Positions 1 through 9,242 of a stretch of DNA of 64,000 bases are shown piece by piece. Made by a program: the position numbers and the translations under genes. The notes under the pieces are model-generated. The model saw only the letters and a list, made by a program, of their open reading frames with translations, searched no databases and was not told the origin of the DNA. This stretch comes from Oceanospirillum sp964342385 (GTDB lineage: Bacteria > Pseudomonadota > Gammaproteobacteria > Pseudomonadales > Halomonadaceae): positions 56,222 to 120,221 of the forward strand of contig CAYFGP010000004.1 of the NCBI GenBank assembly GCA_964342385.1. The letters run 5' to 3'. Numbering within the stretch: position 1 is the first letter of the stretch; every line of letters starts with the position of its first letter.

Positions 1-56
1 AATATCACCTCCGATATTCTCTTCTGTTATGTAACAGCATTCTCGACAGGTTTTTA

Positions 57-149
57 TACACACTTACACAAAAATGTTTCGATATTTTCTGGTCAATGGC
101 TGAAAGATGAAGCTATTTGCTAAAGAAAAGCTTTTGTGTGAGCGCTTGT
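57..149 (+). repeat. 93-bp dispersed element, copy A
   Basis: This element matches 63697-63789 without gaps at about 80 of 93 positions, and also matches the reverse strand of 37218-37310. Its ends form an imperfect inverted repeat: CACTTACACAAAA on the left and TTTTGTGTGAGCG on the right. It lies about 330 bp upstream of an MCP gene. No protein is encoded. It could be a short palindromic mobile repeat or a structured RNA or regulatory element; the sequence does not say which. Confidence 0.8.
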
Positions 150-478
150 CATGGCGACGTGTTTTGGCGCTTATGTTTTTCTAAATACTGCCGCTACACT
201 TAATTGCAGGCAGAGGCCCGAATAGCGCGGGTTTCAGGCTTTATCAATTAATCGAACGATTAAGAAAACTGGAACTCTGTCACACAAATGTAAACTTTAT
301 ATAGCTAGCGTAACAATAGGTTATTTTTTATTAGACTAAAGCTTTAATTTATCGTTCAACAGGATGATAATGGACTTATACAGGGATAGTTAAATAACCA
401 TTTAATAAAAAAGGATAGATAATAAAAGCATGGCAACCACAGAGCTCAACCCCCATCCTTTATGGATTAAGGTGTCCT
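150..478. other. Intergenic leader of the first MCP
   Basis: About 330 bp of moderately AT-rich DNA lies between repeat copy A and the MCP start at 479. I see no ORF. A possible ribosome site (AAGGTG) lies just before the ATG. I could not identify a clear sigma28 or sigma54 promoter. Confidence 0.5.
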
Positions 479-2575
479 ATGAAAATTAAAAATAGAATAG
501 CCCTGGCAACGGGCGCTTGTCTGGCCCTCTCCTCCGTCATATTACTAGCAGCTGTTGCATGGAGTAATAACAAGGTAGAGGCCCAGACTGCAGACCTGGT
601 AAGTGAGGAGTTAACCCAAAAAGCCCGCTCTATGCTTTCTGCTTTAGCAGAAGCTCAGGCTGGGAAGACTGCTTCTGAATTAAATCGTGCTCTCTATGTC
701 GCCAAAGGTATGGCCGATACTATGAGTAGCTTTATTGAGCAGAGCGGACGCCAAACCCCCCGTACCCCTTTTTATAAATACACAGAATCAACCCTGAAAC
801 AGAATGACAATGTGATGGGGACCTATATCGCTTGGTTAAAAAACGCAGTGGATGGCCAGGACAAAGCCAATATAGGTCAGGTGCATACCTTTGATAATGG
901 TCAGTTTGCACCTTACTGGTACAAACAAGGTGATGGCAGCATAGGTTATCGTCCGCTAAACCTAAAAACCGTCTATGACAATATTGAAAAAGGTAATGAT
1001 GCAGGTTCGGCCTGGTATCTATGTCCAATTCGAAAAGCAGAAACCTGTCTGGTAGAGCCTTATTCCTGGGAAGTAGGAGGGCGTACTGTCGTTGGTACCT
1101 CAATTACTATGCCTCTATTAGTTAATGGTGAAGTAAAGGGGATGACAGGTATTGATATGGAGTTGAGTTTTCTGACTCAGCTGGCAAAAGATGCGGATAA
1201 AGCTCTGTATAACGGCCAGGGGCAGGTGGTTTTACTGAGTAATACTGGCCTGGTTGCCGCGGATTCTGATGACCAATTAGCACTAGCTAAATCCTATTCC
1301 GGTAAACATAAAGATCAACTGTTAGGCTTTGTTAAACAGGGTCAGAAACAGATGCTACAGCTGGATGGCGAGTTCTGGGCCGTAGAGCCAATTCGTCTGC
1401 CGGGAGTGAATACGCCATGGGCAGTAGTGATTCGTCTGGATGAGAATATTGTGCTGGCAGGTGCCATTCGTACCAAGGACTCAATGGCTAACGAGTTTAA
1501 TGAGAGTATGGTAACGCTAGTACTGATCGGTGCTGTGATTGCAGGTCTGGGTATTATGCTGCTGATGGGAATCGCCCATGGTATTGCTGCCCCAATTGTC
1601 CGTGCCGCGGCTATGATCAATCAACTGGCTTCTCAGGATGGTGATCTAACTCAGCGTCTGAAGCTGAAGCGGGCTGATGAAGTGGGTGACTTGGCTCGAG
1701 GTATCGATGCCTTTATCGAGAAAACCCATGGTATCGTAAAAGACATCGCCGCTGAGATGGGTAATGTGGAAGGTTCTGCTAAGCGTGCTGCTGAGATTTC
1801 CAATAACAGTACTTTGGGTATTGAGAAGCAGCGTGCAGAGGTTGATCAGATTGCGACGGCCATTAATCAGCTGGCGGCTTCAGCCGGTGAAGTGGCCCAG
1901 ATTGCTACCACGACTGCCGGTTCTTCCTCTGAAGCGAAGAGCTCTGTAGACAGTAGTGCGGTCAACGTTGATGAAAGTGCGCGCTCAATTAAAGAGTTGT
2001 CGGATCAGATCTCCAGTACTTCTGAGCTGATGGATCAACTGGCACAGGATAGTGACAATATCAGTCAGATTGTTGAGGCCATTCAGGGTATCTCTGAACA
2101 GACCAATCTGCTGGCATTGAATGCGGCGATTGAAGCTGCCCGTGCCGGTGAATCGGGTCGTGGCTTTGCTGTTGTCGCTGATGAAGTGCGTAATCTGGCA
2201 TCAAAGACTCAGGCCTCTACCGAAGAGATTCAGGCTCTGATTGATAAGCTGCAGCAGCGCAGTAAGAGTGCACAGAAAGCGATGCAGAAAGGTAATGAGC
2301 AGTCGGAGATGTGTCTGGAGCTTGCAGAAGAAGCATCCAATCACCTGAATCAGGTGGTGACTGCGATTGCTGAGATCGATAACTCTGCCACTCAGATGGC
2401 TAGTGTGGTTGAAGAGCAGCGTGCGGTTACTGAAGATATTACCCGTAATATCGTTAATATCAGTGATGAAACGGCTCTGGTTGCCGATGGCGCCACTTCG
2501 GCTAATGAAGAGAGTCAGTCTCTGTTGAGTCTTGTGAAGAAACTGGAAGGGCAGTTGAGCCGTTTCCGTTACTAG
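479..2575 (+). CDS. Methyl-accepting chemotaxis protein, dCache type
   Basis: Transmembrane chemoreceptor that signals ligand binding to CheA/CheW. The 698-residue protein has an N-terminal membrane helix (about 8-30), a periplasmic region of about 300 residues with the layout of a double Cache domain, a second membrane helix (about 344-370), a HAMP domain and a cytoplasmic signalling domain. The conserved hairpin tip NLLALNAAIEAARAG lies near residues 542-557. The sensor has a Cys pair, C182 and C190, just before an EPY motif where amino-acid-binding dCache domains usually carry a plain PY motif; the MCP at 48930 has the same arrangement. The start is supported by AAGGTG a few bases upstream. 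Ligand unknown. A strong hairpin terminator follows. Confidence 0.95.
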   Translation: MKIKNRIALATGACLALSSVILLAAVAWSNNKVEAQTADLVSEELTQKARSMLSALAEAQAGKTASELNRALYVAKGMADTMSSFIEQSGRQTPRTPFYKYTESTLKQNDNVMGTYIAWLKNAVDGQDKANIGQVHTFDNGQFAPYWYKQGDGSIGYRPLNLKTVYDNIEKGNDAGSAWYLCPIRKAETCLVEPYSWEVGGRTVVGTSITMPLLVNGEVKGMTGIDMELSFLTQLAKDADKALYNGQGQVVLLSNTGLVAADSDDQLALAKSYSGKHKDQLLGFVKQGQKQMLQLDGEFWAVEPIRLPGVNTPWAVVIRLDENIVLAGAIRTKDSMANEFNESMVTLVLIGAVIAGLGIMLLMGIAHGIAAPIVRAAAMINQLASQDGDLTQRLKLKRADEVGDLARGIDAFIEKTHGIVKDIAAEMGNVEGSAKRAAEISNNSTLGIEKQRAEVDQIATAINQLAASAGEVAQIATTTAGSSSEAKSSVDSSAVNVDESARSIKELSDQISSTSELMDQLAQDSDNISQIVEAIQGISEQTNLLALNAAIEAARAGESGRGFAVVADEVRNLASKTQASTEEIQALIDKLQQRSKSAQKAMQKGNEQSEMCLELAEEASNHLNQVVTAIAEIDNSATQMASVVEEQRAVTEDITRNIVNISDETALVADGATSANEESQSLLSLVKKLEGQLSRFRY

Positions 2576-2622
2576 TTCACTTATTCAGCCAGCCCGGTTC
2601 AGGGTGAGACACTGTAATATGG

Positions 2623-2645
2623 AAAAGGGGCCAAGGCCCCTTTTT
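2623..2645. terminator. Bidirectional intrinsic terminator
   Basis: A perfect 10-bp stem (AAAAGGGGCC / GGCCCCTTTT) with a 2-base loop, flanked by T on the plus strand and A on the other. It serves the MCP ending at 2575 and the convergent diguanylate cyclase ending at 2714. Confidence 0.9.
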
Positions 2646-2713
2646 CACACTCCCATTAAAGCTGAGAAGAACAATACATCGCTATTCACAGTGATTCACC
2701 ACCGTTTACCCAG

Positions 2714-3919
2714 TTAGGCTGGTGCGGTGGTTGAGGCAGGTTCCGCTTTGTTTTGCTCAGTGTCTTTATTCTCTGCAAATAGCACTTCACTGCCATCAGG
2801 ACAGATGCACTTGGCACGTCCGGTTTGCTTCGCTTTGTACAGACGCTGATCGGCAAAATCCACCAGTGCTTTCCAGGAGTGAGTGTCATCCTCTTCCTGT
2901 TCTGCTAAACCAATACTCGCAGTGACAGGTGTGCCATCTGGCAGAACCGCTAAACCTTGCTCCATAATACGACGGACCACATTCTTGGCTGCTTCAGCAT
3001 CGGTATGGGGCAGTAAAATCAGAAACTCTTCACCGCCCCAGCGGATCGCGGCGTCACCACGACGGATACAGTTGCCTAAGGTCTTGGCTGCCTGGCGCAG
3101 TACCTCATCACCGGCATCGTGCCCCAGGGTATCGTTAATATTTTTAAATTTATCCAGATCCAAGAACAGAATAGAGAAGTTGGATTGCTGCAGACCTGTT
3201 GCTCGGAACAGGGACTCCATAATGTCCATACCGGCACGACGGGTCAGCAGTTTGGTCAGGCCGTCATAGCTAGCCTTAACCATCTGGGAGATCAGGTAGC
3301 GTACTTGTTGCAGGCTGGAGAACATGGATACGCCCAGAATGACCAGGAGTAGCCACATCTGCACCATCAGCATGGTGATATCGGAACCGTCCGCACGATA
3401 GAGTCCAATAGAAGCCAGTGCAACCAATACCGCGGATAACAGAGAAAACTCTTTTAAGGTCAGAGGAAATAGTGCCAGAGAGGCGATTACGACATAGGGC
3501 AGTAGGCCATACAGATGGATCAATAGGTCTGCCATGCCGGTCAGTTCAACCTGTTCAATCAGGGGTGAGCTGAACTGATAAAACAGTGTTGGCACCATTA
3601 GCATGGTGACCAGACAGGTGAGGGCGCGTTTGGTGCCAATTTTAAGTTTTTTGGTAATAAAGGCCAAAGCCAGGAAAACGCCGCCAGAGATTAAACGCAT
3701 GACCATAAATTGCATGGCAATTTCTTGCGGTAAAAAAATCAGGTCCAACACACCCCATAGTGGAACCAGTACCGCAAAGACTAAAGCAAAGGGGTAAATG
3801 CGGCTGGCAATGAGCTCCGCTCTGTGTTGACGAATGATTTCCTGATGCTCTCGGGCGCTGATCAGGTCGGCGAACTGTTCCTTGGAGTTGACTCCAAATA
3901 GCTGATAAATAGAAAACAT
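2714..3919 (-). CDS. Membrane diguanylate cyclase (GGDEF domain)
   Basis: Predicted to make cyclic di-GMP from two GTP at the inner membrane. The N-terminal half (about residues 45-205) is a run of hydrophobic helices; the C-terminal half is a GGDEF domain. The active-site loop reads RWGGEEFLILLP (signature GGEEF) and is preceded by the Mg/GTP-binding segment LFLDLDKFKNINDTLGHDAG, so it looks catalytically competent. I chose ATG at 3919 because GGGGA lies 6 bases upstream; an in-frame TTG at 3934 is less likely. The tail after the domain is charged and low in complexity. The signal sensed by the membrane part is unknown. Confidence 0.92.
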   Translation of the reverse strand: MFSIYQLFGVNSKEQFADLISAREHQEIIRQHRAELIASRIYPFALVFAVLVPLWGVLDLIFLPQEIAMQFMVMRLISGGVFLALAFITKKLKIGTKRALTCLVTMLMVPTLFYQFSSPLIEQVELTGMADLLIHLYGLLPYVVIASLALFPLTLKEFSLLSAVLVALASIGLYRADGSDITMLMVQMWLLLVILGVSMFSSLQQVRYLISQMVKASYDGLTKLLTRRAGMDIMESLFRATGLQQSNFSILFLDLDKFKNINDTLGHDAGDEVLRQAAKTLGNCIRRGDAAIRWGGEEFLILLPHTDAEAAKNVVRRIMEQGLAVLPDGTPVTASIGLAEQEEDDTHSWKALVDFADQRLYKAKQTGRAKCICPDGSEVLFAENKDTEQNKAEPASTTAPA

Positions 3920-4143
3920 GACTCTCCCCGCCAAGTTGCGTCAGCCCAGGTCACCTCTGTGGGGCGGGTGCTAAGGGCTTTTTATAGGAATAAGGACCGG
4001 ACAATGTAAAACAGTATCTGAGGGAGAGGAAAGAGCTAAAGCCCTTTAGATTGGCATTTATTGCCCTATATCAACTTATCCTATCTTCTGGTTCTATCAT
4101 TGGAGAAGCGTGTCATTATCCCGTCATCAAGTGCATAAAATCA

Positions 4144-4602
4144 TTACAACTCAATGGCGGTCTGGAATTTTTCCCGACGTAGGGAAATTAAGGAGCGAAA
4201 TTTTCTCAGGTTAGGGTCTCGGGCCAGTTCCCGGTAGGCAAAAGCTTCATAGGCTTGCATATCAGGCACGACAACCATCAATAAAAAGTCTACCTCACCG
4301 GTCACCTGATAGCACTGTGTGACCTCGGGGGCCGCCAGTATCTTGCGCTTAAAAGCATCATAGATATCCCATTGATCGCGATCCATCTCAACTTCAACAA
4401 TCACGTTGATGCTCTGCCCCACTGCTTCAGGATTGATGAGGGATACATCAGCCATAATTACCCCGTTTTCCCGTAGCTTACGTACTCGTTTCAAACAGGC
4501 TGGAGCAGATAGTCCTATCTTCTCTGCCAATGCTTGGTTGCTGATGCGGTTATCCTGCTGTAGCTGGTTCAGAATACGCTTATCGATACGGTCCAAAGTC
4601 AT
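4144..4602 (-). CDS. Lrp/AsnC family transcriptional regulator
   Basis: A 152-residue leucine-responsive-type regulator. The N-terminus carries the AsnC helix-turn-helix (LDRIDKRILNQLQQD, then LAEKIGLSAPACLKRVRKL) and the rest is the ligand-sensing ferredoxin-like RAM domain with the usual VTGEVDFLL segment. Such proteins bind DNA as octamers and respond to amino acids. It is divergent from the Gate-domain membrane protein and RarD genes, which are plausible targets because RarD belongs to a metabolite exporter family; that link is inference. The 222-bp divergent spacer is AT-rich. Confidence 0.93.
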   Translation of the reverse strand: MTLDRIDKRILNQLQQDNRISNQALAEKIGLSAPACLKRVRKLRENGVIMADVSLINPEAVGQSINVIVEVEMDRDQWDIYDAFKRKILAAPEVTQCYQVTGEVDFLLMVVVPDMQAYEAFAYRELARDPNLRKFRSLISLRREKFQTAIEL

Positions 4603-4824
4603 GTTAATTTTCTTTCCTTTTTACTATCTATTTTTTCTATATATTTTTTGATGGAGGAAAATAAGAAACTTATTCTATAAAAATAGCCAAACAAAGAAAT
4701 CCTGCTTTTTTACTCTGCTTTAGACTTGTTCCTGCTGTTTGAGTCAAAACGATTTTGTTTACAGCACCTTTACTCTCCATCATCTCAATACACATAGTTT
4801 CACTACACGGTTTGGAATCGAGTT

Positions 4825-5916
4825 ATGGTCAACGCCAACCTCTCCGCATTACTGCACTCATTAATTAAAAACACCTTGCCCTCACTGGCACAAGAGATCT
4901 GGTCTGTGTGTTACACCCTGTTTAAGTTAATGATCCCAGTGATTATCGTCGTCAAGATTCTGGAAGAACTGGGTGCCATTCCACTGATTAGTCAATTGCT
5001 GGAGCCTATGATGGCGTGGGTTGGTTTGCCAGAGACTATGGGATTGGTATTTACCACCACCCTGCTGACCAATATCTATGCCGGGATGCTACTGTTTTTC
5101 CAGATGGCTCCGGAGGCTAATCTGACGGTTGCCCAGGTGACAGTACTGGGTGGCATGTTGTTGATTGCTCATGGTTTACCGGTCGAGGTGCCTATTGTGC
5201 AGCAGTCCGGTGTGCGCATGATGGCAGCCTTTTTGATTCGCTTTGTTGGTGGTTTTATCTATGGTGCCCTGCTGTTTGCTATCTATGAGGCGGGAGACTG
5301 GCTGCAAGAGCCGGTACAACTGGTGTGGCAGCCGGAAATTACCAATCCTACGTTGATGGAATGGGTGCTGCAGCAGCTGGAAAGCTTTGTCATGATCTTT
5401 GTGGTCGTGAGCGCCCTACTGACTCTGCTGCGTTTTCTGCGCTGGATTCATATTGAGCGTCTGATGATCTGGTTACTGCAACCGGTACTGCGGGTGCTGG
5501 GTATCAGTCCACAAGCGACCAGTATCACCATTATCGGCGTTACCTTAGGTCTGGCCTTTGGCGGTGGTTTGCTGATCAAAGAAGCGAAAGCGGGTCATAT
5601 TCAACCCAAAGATATCTTCTCGGCGATGTTATTGCTGGGTCTGTGCCATAGCATGATTGAGGATACTCTGTTAGTGCTGCTAATGGGGGCTGATATTTCG
5701 GGTGTACTCTGGTTCCGTCTGATCTTTGCCCTGGCTGCGGTGGCTATTGCCACGCGTTTGCTCAGTCGCTGCAGCGATGAATTTTGGTACAAATACCTGA
5801 TCTATCCCATCAATACGTCTGGTTCTGGCTCAGGTTCCTCTGCTGATCCATTATCGAAGAATCAAGATGGCGATGGCCAAAAAACTCCTCCACAGTCTGA
5901 AGCCCACGGAGTGTAG
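4825..5916 (+). CDS. Nucleoside recognition (Gate) domain membrane protein
   Basis: A 363-residue integral membrane protein with about eight hydrophobic segments. Two blocks resemble the Gate/nucleoside-recognition fold shared by nucleoside transporters and SpmA/SpmB-like proteins (roughly residues 25-130 and 190-300, the second containing the Gly-rich segment GLAFGGGLLIKEA). The C-terminus is a soluble Gly/Ser-rich tail. The substrate cannot be read from sequence. The stop is 2 bp before rarD, so the two genes are almost certainly co-transcribed, divergently from the Lrp-type regulator. Confidence 0.8.
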   Translation: MVNANLSALLHSLIKNTLPSLAQEIWSVCYTLFKLMIPVIIVVKILEELGAIPLISQLLEPMMAWVGLPETMGLVFTTTLLTNIYAGMLLFFQMAPEANLTVAQVTVLGGMLLIAHGLPVEVPIVQQSGVRMMAAFLIRFVGGFIYGALLFAIYEAGDWLQEPVQLVWQPEITNPTLMEWVLQQLESFVMIFVVVSALLTLLRFLRWIHIERLMIWLLQPVLRVLGISPQATSITIIGVTLGLAFGGGLLIKEAKAGHIQPKDIFSAMLLLGLCHSMIEDTLLVLLMGADISGVLWFRLIFALAAVAIATRLLSRCSDEFWYKYLIYPINTSGSGSGSSADPLSKNQDGDGQKTPPQSEAHGV

Positions 5917-5918
5917 TC

Positions 5919-6830
5919 ATGTCGCAACAATCTCAAACAGTGCACCTTGAGTCACAGCAAACGGAGTTTAAGCAAGGACTGTGGTTTGCCTTAGCCGCTT
6001 ACGGATTATGGGGCTTAACGCCGGTTTACTTTAAGCAGTTGGAGGGCATTACACCCTTTGAGGTGCTGACCCATCGGGTGCTTTGGTCCGTTGTTTTTGT
6101 TTCTATCTTGGTGGTTTTTAGCCGCAAGCTACCTGTGGTTATTGCCATTATTCGTCAGCCCAAACTGTTGCTGGGGCTGATCTGTACCGCAGGCATTATC
6201 TCGATCAACTGGCTGACCTTTATCTGGGCCATTGGTGAACATCGTATTCTGGAAACCAGCCTGGGTTATTTTATGAACCCTCTGGTGAGTATCTTCCTAG
6301 GCATGATTTTCCTGTCAGAGCGGTTAAGGCCGCTACAATGGCTAGCGTTAAGTCTGGCCGGATTAGGTGTCGCTTATCAGTTGATTTTGCACGGCAGCCT
6401 GCCTTGGGTGGCATTGGTATTAGCTTTTAGCTTTGGTTTTTATGGTCTGTTGAGGAAAAAGATTCCGGTGGATGCCATTTCAGGTCTACTGATCGAGACG
6501 GTGATTATGCTGCCGGCGGCTCTGATCTACCTGTTTTGGTTAGCTAAGGCTGGAGAGTTGGGTTTTGCTCATATCAGCTCAAGAATTGATCTGTTACTGG
6601 TTGCAGCAGGCCTGGTGACAAGTCTGCCATTGCTATTTTTTGCGGCCTCTGCCAAGCGTTTAAGTTTAACCATGATAGGTTTTATGCAGTATCTGGCACC
6701 GAGTATTACTTTTGCTTTAGCCGTTACTCTCTATGGTGAAACGCTGGATAGTAGCAAGCTGATCACCTTTAGTTTGATCTGGTTGGCATTGATCTTATTT
6801 AGTCTGGAAGGTTTTTGGTTTCAGAAATAA
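5919..6830 (+). CDS. rarD: EamA-family transporter RarD
   Basis: A 303-residue inner-membrane permease of the drug/metabolite transporter superfamily with two EamA repeats and ten predicted helices. The N-terminal segment FALAAYGLWGLTPVYFKQL and the following HRVLWSVVF are typical of RarD. The family was named for chloramphenicol sensitivity; its physiological substrate is not settled. GGAG sits 7 bases before the ATG. It is the second gene of a pair and converges on comF with only 11 bp between stops. Confidence 0.9.
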   Translation: MSQQSQTVHLESQQTEFKQGLWFALAAYGLWGLTPVYFKQLEGITPFEVLTHRVLWSVVFVSILVVFSRKLPVVIAIIRQPKLLLGLICTAGIISINWLTFIWAIGEHRILETSLGYFMNPLVSIFLGMIFLSERLRPLQWLALSLAGLGVAYQLILHGSLPWVALVLAFSFGFYGLLRKKIPVDAISGLLIETVIMLPAALIYLFWLAKAGELGFAHISSRIDLLLVAAGLVTSLPLLFFAASAKRLSLTMIGFMQYLAPSITFALAVTLYGETLDSSKLITFSLIWLALILFSLEGFWFQK

Positions 6831-6841
6831 AGCCGCTTTGC

Positions 6842-7729
6842 TTAGTTTTTAAAAGAAGCCGGCTGGTGTGGTGTTCTGGCCAATGTCCAGATATGGACTT
6901 CCTGAGCACCATGGTCTCTCAATAGCTGGGCGATTACCCCTGCGGTTGCACCTGTGGTCATTACATCATCCACTACAGCAATGGTTTGCTGCTCAACGGA
7001 ACCGGCCAGGGCAAAACTACCGGATAGGTTTTTCAAGCGAGTCTGACGATCCAGGGTGTGTTGCGGGCTGGTGGCGACCACCTTTTTACAGAGCTTTGGA
7101 TTAAAAGGCAGCTGGAGAGTCTTGGAAACTTCATCTGCTAAGAGTGCTGCAGGATTGAAACCCCGTTTAAAGCTGCGTTTTTTATGGCTGGGGACCGCAA
7201 TAATCTGATCGGGTAACGTTTGCGGTTGATGCTGGTAGTGTTGCTTCAGATAGTCGGCCATCAATCGAGCCAGTAGGCGACCATAGATCAGTTGGCGATC
7301 CTGTTTAAAGCGATTCACAAAACGATCCAGTGGGTAGGCATACAGGTAAGGGGAGAGTGTTTTGATATAGGGTGGTTGATCCTGTTGACAGTTGGCGCAG
7401 GTTAAAGGTGTTGTGGGGTTGATAGTCGTGGGATTAATGGTCGTCGAGTGGATAAATGATGTGCTTGTTAAGGCCGCATTACTCACAGAATCAGGGCTTA
7501 TCACGACAGAAGGTGCTACAGCGGGTGATGAGGGGGATAATGATTGACCGAGAGGCAAAGGAATAGCACATTGCTGGCAGGAATGATGATTAAGAGCCAG
7601 GCTTCTTTGGCAATCTTCGCATAATGGAAGATCCTGCTGTGCTGGAGCCAGACAGCCTAAACATCGACCGGATAAAAGCCGATGACGGAACAGTCCCATG
7701 CCATTTTTTAACAGTTTTTTGACTGCCAT
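6842..7729 (-). CDS. ComF family phosphoribosyltransferase-like protein
   Basis: Competence/DNA-uptake-associated ComF family, built of an N-terminal Cys cluster and a phosphoribosyltransferase fold. CxxC pairs at CLGC, CEDC, CQQC and CANC suggest zinc binding. The PRPP-loop motif VVDDVMTTGATAG is near the C-terminus. At 295 residues it is longer than the usual 220-245. The excess is a Ser/Thr/Pro-rich insertion of about 50 residues inside the Cys-rich region, with a small direct repeat (TTINP twice), separating CQQC from CANC. It is divergent from bioB, a common gammaproteobacterial neighbour. Exact role not established. Confidence 0.9.
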   Translation of the reverse strand: MAVKKLLKNGMGLFRHRLLSGRCLGCLAPAQQDLPLCEDCQRSLALNHHSCQQCAIPLPLGQSLSPSSPAVAPSVVISPDSVSNAALTSTSFIHSTTINPTTINPTTPLTCANCQQDQPPYIKTLSPYLYAYPLDRFVNRFKQDRQLIYGRLLARLMADYLKQHYQHQPQTLPDQIIAVPSHKKRSFKRGFNPAALLADEVSKTLQLPFNPKLCKKVVATSPQHTLDRQTRLKNLSGSFALAGSVEQQTIAVVDDVMTTGATAGVIAQLLRDHGAQEVHIWTLARTPHQPASFKN

Positions 7730-7890
7730 GTCTTACCGTAACTCCCTAATAAAATCCCTTTAGATAAGAAGTGCTTAGCCAAACTCTTCTTTCAGCTAAA
7801 CCTTAACTTACCGGAACATCCTAAATATGCTCATGAATTGCATGTTACCCTTTTTCTTCTATGGCTGACAATCTTGGTAGAGACCAAGCG

Positions 7891-7921
7891 TGTAAACCTA
7901 AAAAACGTTTTCTGGTTGACA
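7891..7921 (+). promoter_or_regulatory. BirA operator upstream of bioB
   Basis: Inverted repeat TGTAAACC-N15-GGTTGACA, matching the known BirA half-site pattern (TGTAAACC/GGTTTACA with a spacer of about 15). The right half overlaps the -35 box of the bioB promoter, so biotinoyl-AMP-bound BirA would block RNA polymerase. Confidence 0.85.
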
Positions 7922-7943
7922 CTGAGCTTTGCCCGGTTATTAT
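7916..7943 (+). promoter_or_regulatory. sigma70-type promoter of bioB
   Basis: TTGACA (7916-7921), 16-bp spacer, TATTAT (7938-7943), about 45 bp before the bioB ATG. The -35 hexamer is embedded in the BirA half-site. Confidence 0.75.
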
Positions 7944-7986
7944 GCTGAGCAATCCTAGAATAAGATAAGTTGCTACAGGAATTTCC

Positions 7987-9087
7987 ATGACCGTATCTAG
8001 CGAACCCCGTCACGACTGGACTTTGGAAGAGGTTCAGGCACTGTTTGATCTGCCAATGAACAACCTGCTGTTCAAAGCACACTCCATCCATCGTGAAAAC
8101 TTTGATCCTAATGCGGTTCAAGTCAGTACGCTGCTGTCGATTAAAACCGGTGCTTGCCCTGAAGATTGTAAGTACTGCCCTCAGTCCGGCCACTACAACA
8201 CTGGCCTGGAAAAAGAGCAGCTGATGGAAGTGCGCAAGGTACTGGAGCAGGCGAAAGCCGCAAAAGAAACCGGTGCCAGCCGTTTCTGTATGGGGGCTGC
8301 CTGGAAATCGCCCAACAAAAAGACCCTGCCTGCTGTTATCGAGATGGTAAAAGGTGTAAAAGCTATGGGTCTGGAAACCTGTATGACCCTGGGTATGCTG
8401 GATAAGGAGCAGGCGCAAGAGCTGTCTGATGCCGGTCTGGACTACTACAACCACAACCTGGATACCTCACCAGAGTTCTACGACCAGATTATTACCACCC
8501 GTACTTATCAGGATCGTCTGGATACCCTGTCTCACGTACGTGATGCCGGTATGAAGATCTGTTCCGGTGGTATTCTGGGTATGGGCGAGCAGGAGTCTGA
8601 TCGCGCCAAGATGATGATTCAGCTGTCTAACCTGCAGCCACACCCTGAGAGTGTGCCGATCAATATGCTGGTTAAGGTTGAAGGTACGCCACTGGATCAG
8701 GTGGAAGATCTGGATCCGCTGGATTTTGTGCGTGCTATCGCTGTTGCACGTATTATGATGCCAAAATCCCACGTACGTCTGTCGGCCGGTCGTGAAGAGA
8801 TGACCGATGAGATGCAGGCGATGACCTTCTTCGCCGGTGCGAACTCCATCTTCTACGGTGAGCGTCTGCTGACGACAGCTAACCCGCAGGCGAACAAAGA
8901 CCGTGAACTGTTCCAACGTCTGGGTATTCACCCTGAGCGTCGTGAAGTTCCGGTAGATGATTCCGTGCATGAAGCGGCACTGAAAGAAGCGATTCAGGAA
9001 AACGAAGTGGGTAGCCTGTTCTACGATGCCACCACACCGGTTTCCACTGAAGGTCGTGAGCGTAAGCCTTGCGGTCTGGTCGTGTAA
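7987..9087 (+). CDS. bioB: Biotin synthase
   Basis: Radical SAM enzyme that inserts sulfur into dethiobiotin to make biotin, the last step of the pathway. The 366-residue protein has the radical SAM cluster motif CPEDCKYC (C57, C61, C64), and later conserved segments YYNHNLDTSPEFY and RLSAGREEM typical of BioB. An AGGA ribosome site precedes the ATG. Transcription is predicted from a BirA-controlled promoter just upstream. A hairpin in the gap to bioF may reduce read-through. Confidence 0.98.
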   Translation: MTVSSEPRHDWTLEEVQALFDLPMNNLLFKAHSIHRENFDPNAVQVSTLLSIKTGACPEDCKYCPQSGHYNTGLEKEQLMEVRKVLEQAKAAKETGASRFCMGAAWKSPNKKTLPAVIEMVKGVKAMGLETCMTLGMLDKEQAQELSDAGLDYYNHNLDTSPEFYDQIITTRTYQDRLDTLSHVRDAGMKICSGGILGMGEQESDRAKMMIQLSNLQPHPESVPINMLVKVEGTPLDQVEDLDPLDFVRAIAVARIMMPKSHVRLSAGREEMTDEMQAMTFFAGANSIFYGERLLTTANPQANKDRELFQRLGIHPERREVPVDDSVHEAALKEAIQENEVGSLFYDATTPVSTEGRERKPCGLVV

Positions 9088-9108
9088 GTACACGCTATTT
9101 TGCTTGAT

Positions 9109-9145
9109 AAACGACCGGTCAACTCTATGGGTTCACCGGTCGTTT
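9109..9145 (+). terminator. Hairpin between bioB and bioF (possible partial terminator)
   Basis: Perfect 11-bp stem AAACGACCGGT / ACCGGTCGTTT with a 15-base loop, ending in TTT. There is no long U-run, so it is more likely an attenuator or mRNA stabiliser than a full terminator. Confidence 0.55.
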
Positions 9146-9242
9146 GCTGTCTGCCCCATGCTGCTATTTATCCTCTAGCCTGCGTTTTTATTCGCTTAGC
9201 TTTTATTTAGTGCAAAACAGCCTCTAGGATCTGCGAGAAACT

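Noticed and set aside
7831..8454. 207-residue frame on the minus strand across the bioB promoter and start
   Set aside because: It overlaps bioB and its BirA operator and has no recognisable domain.
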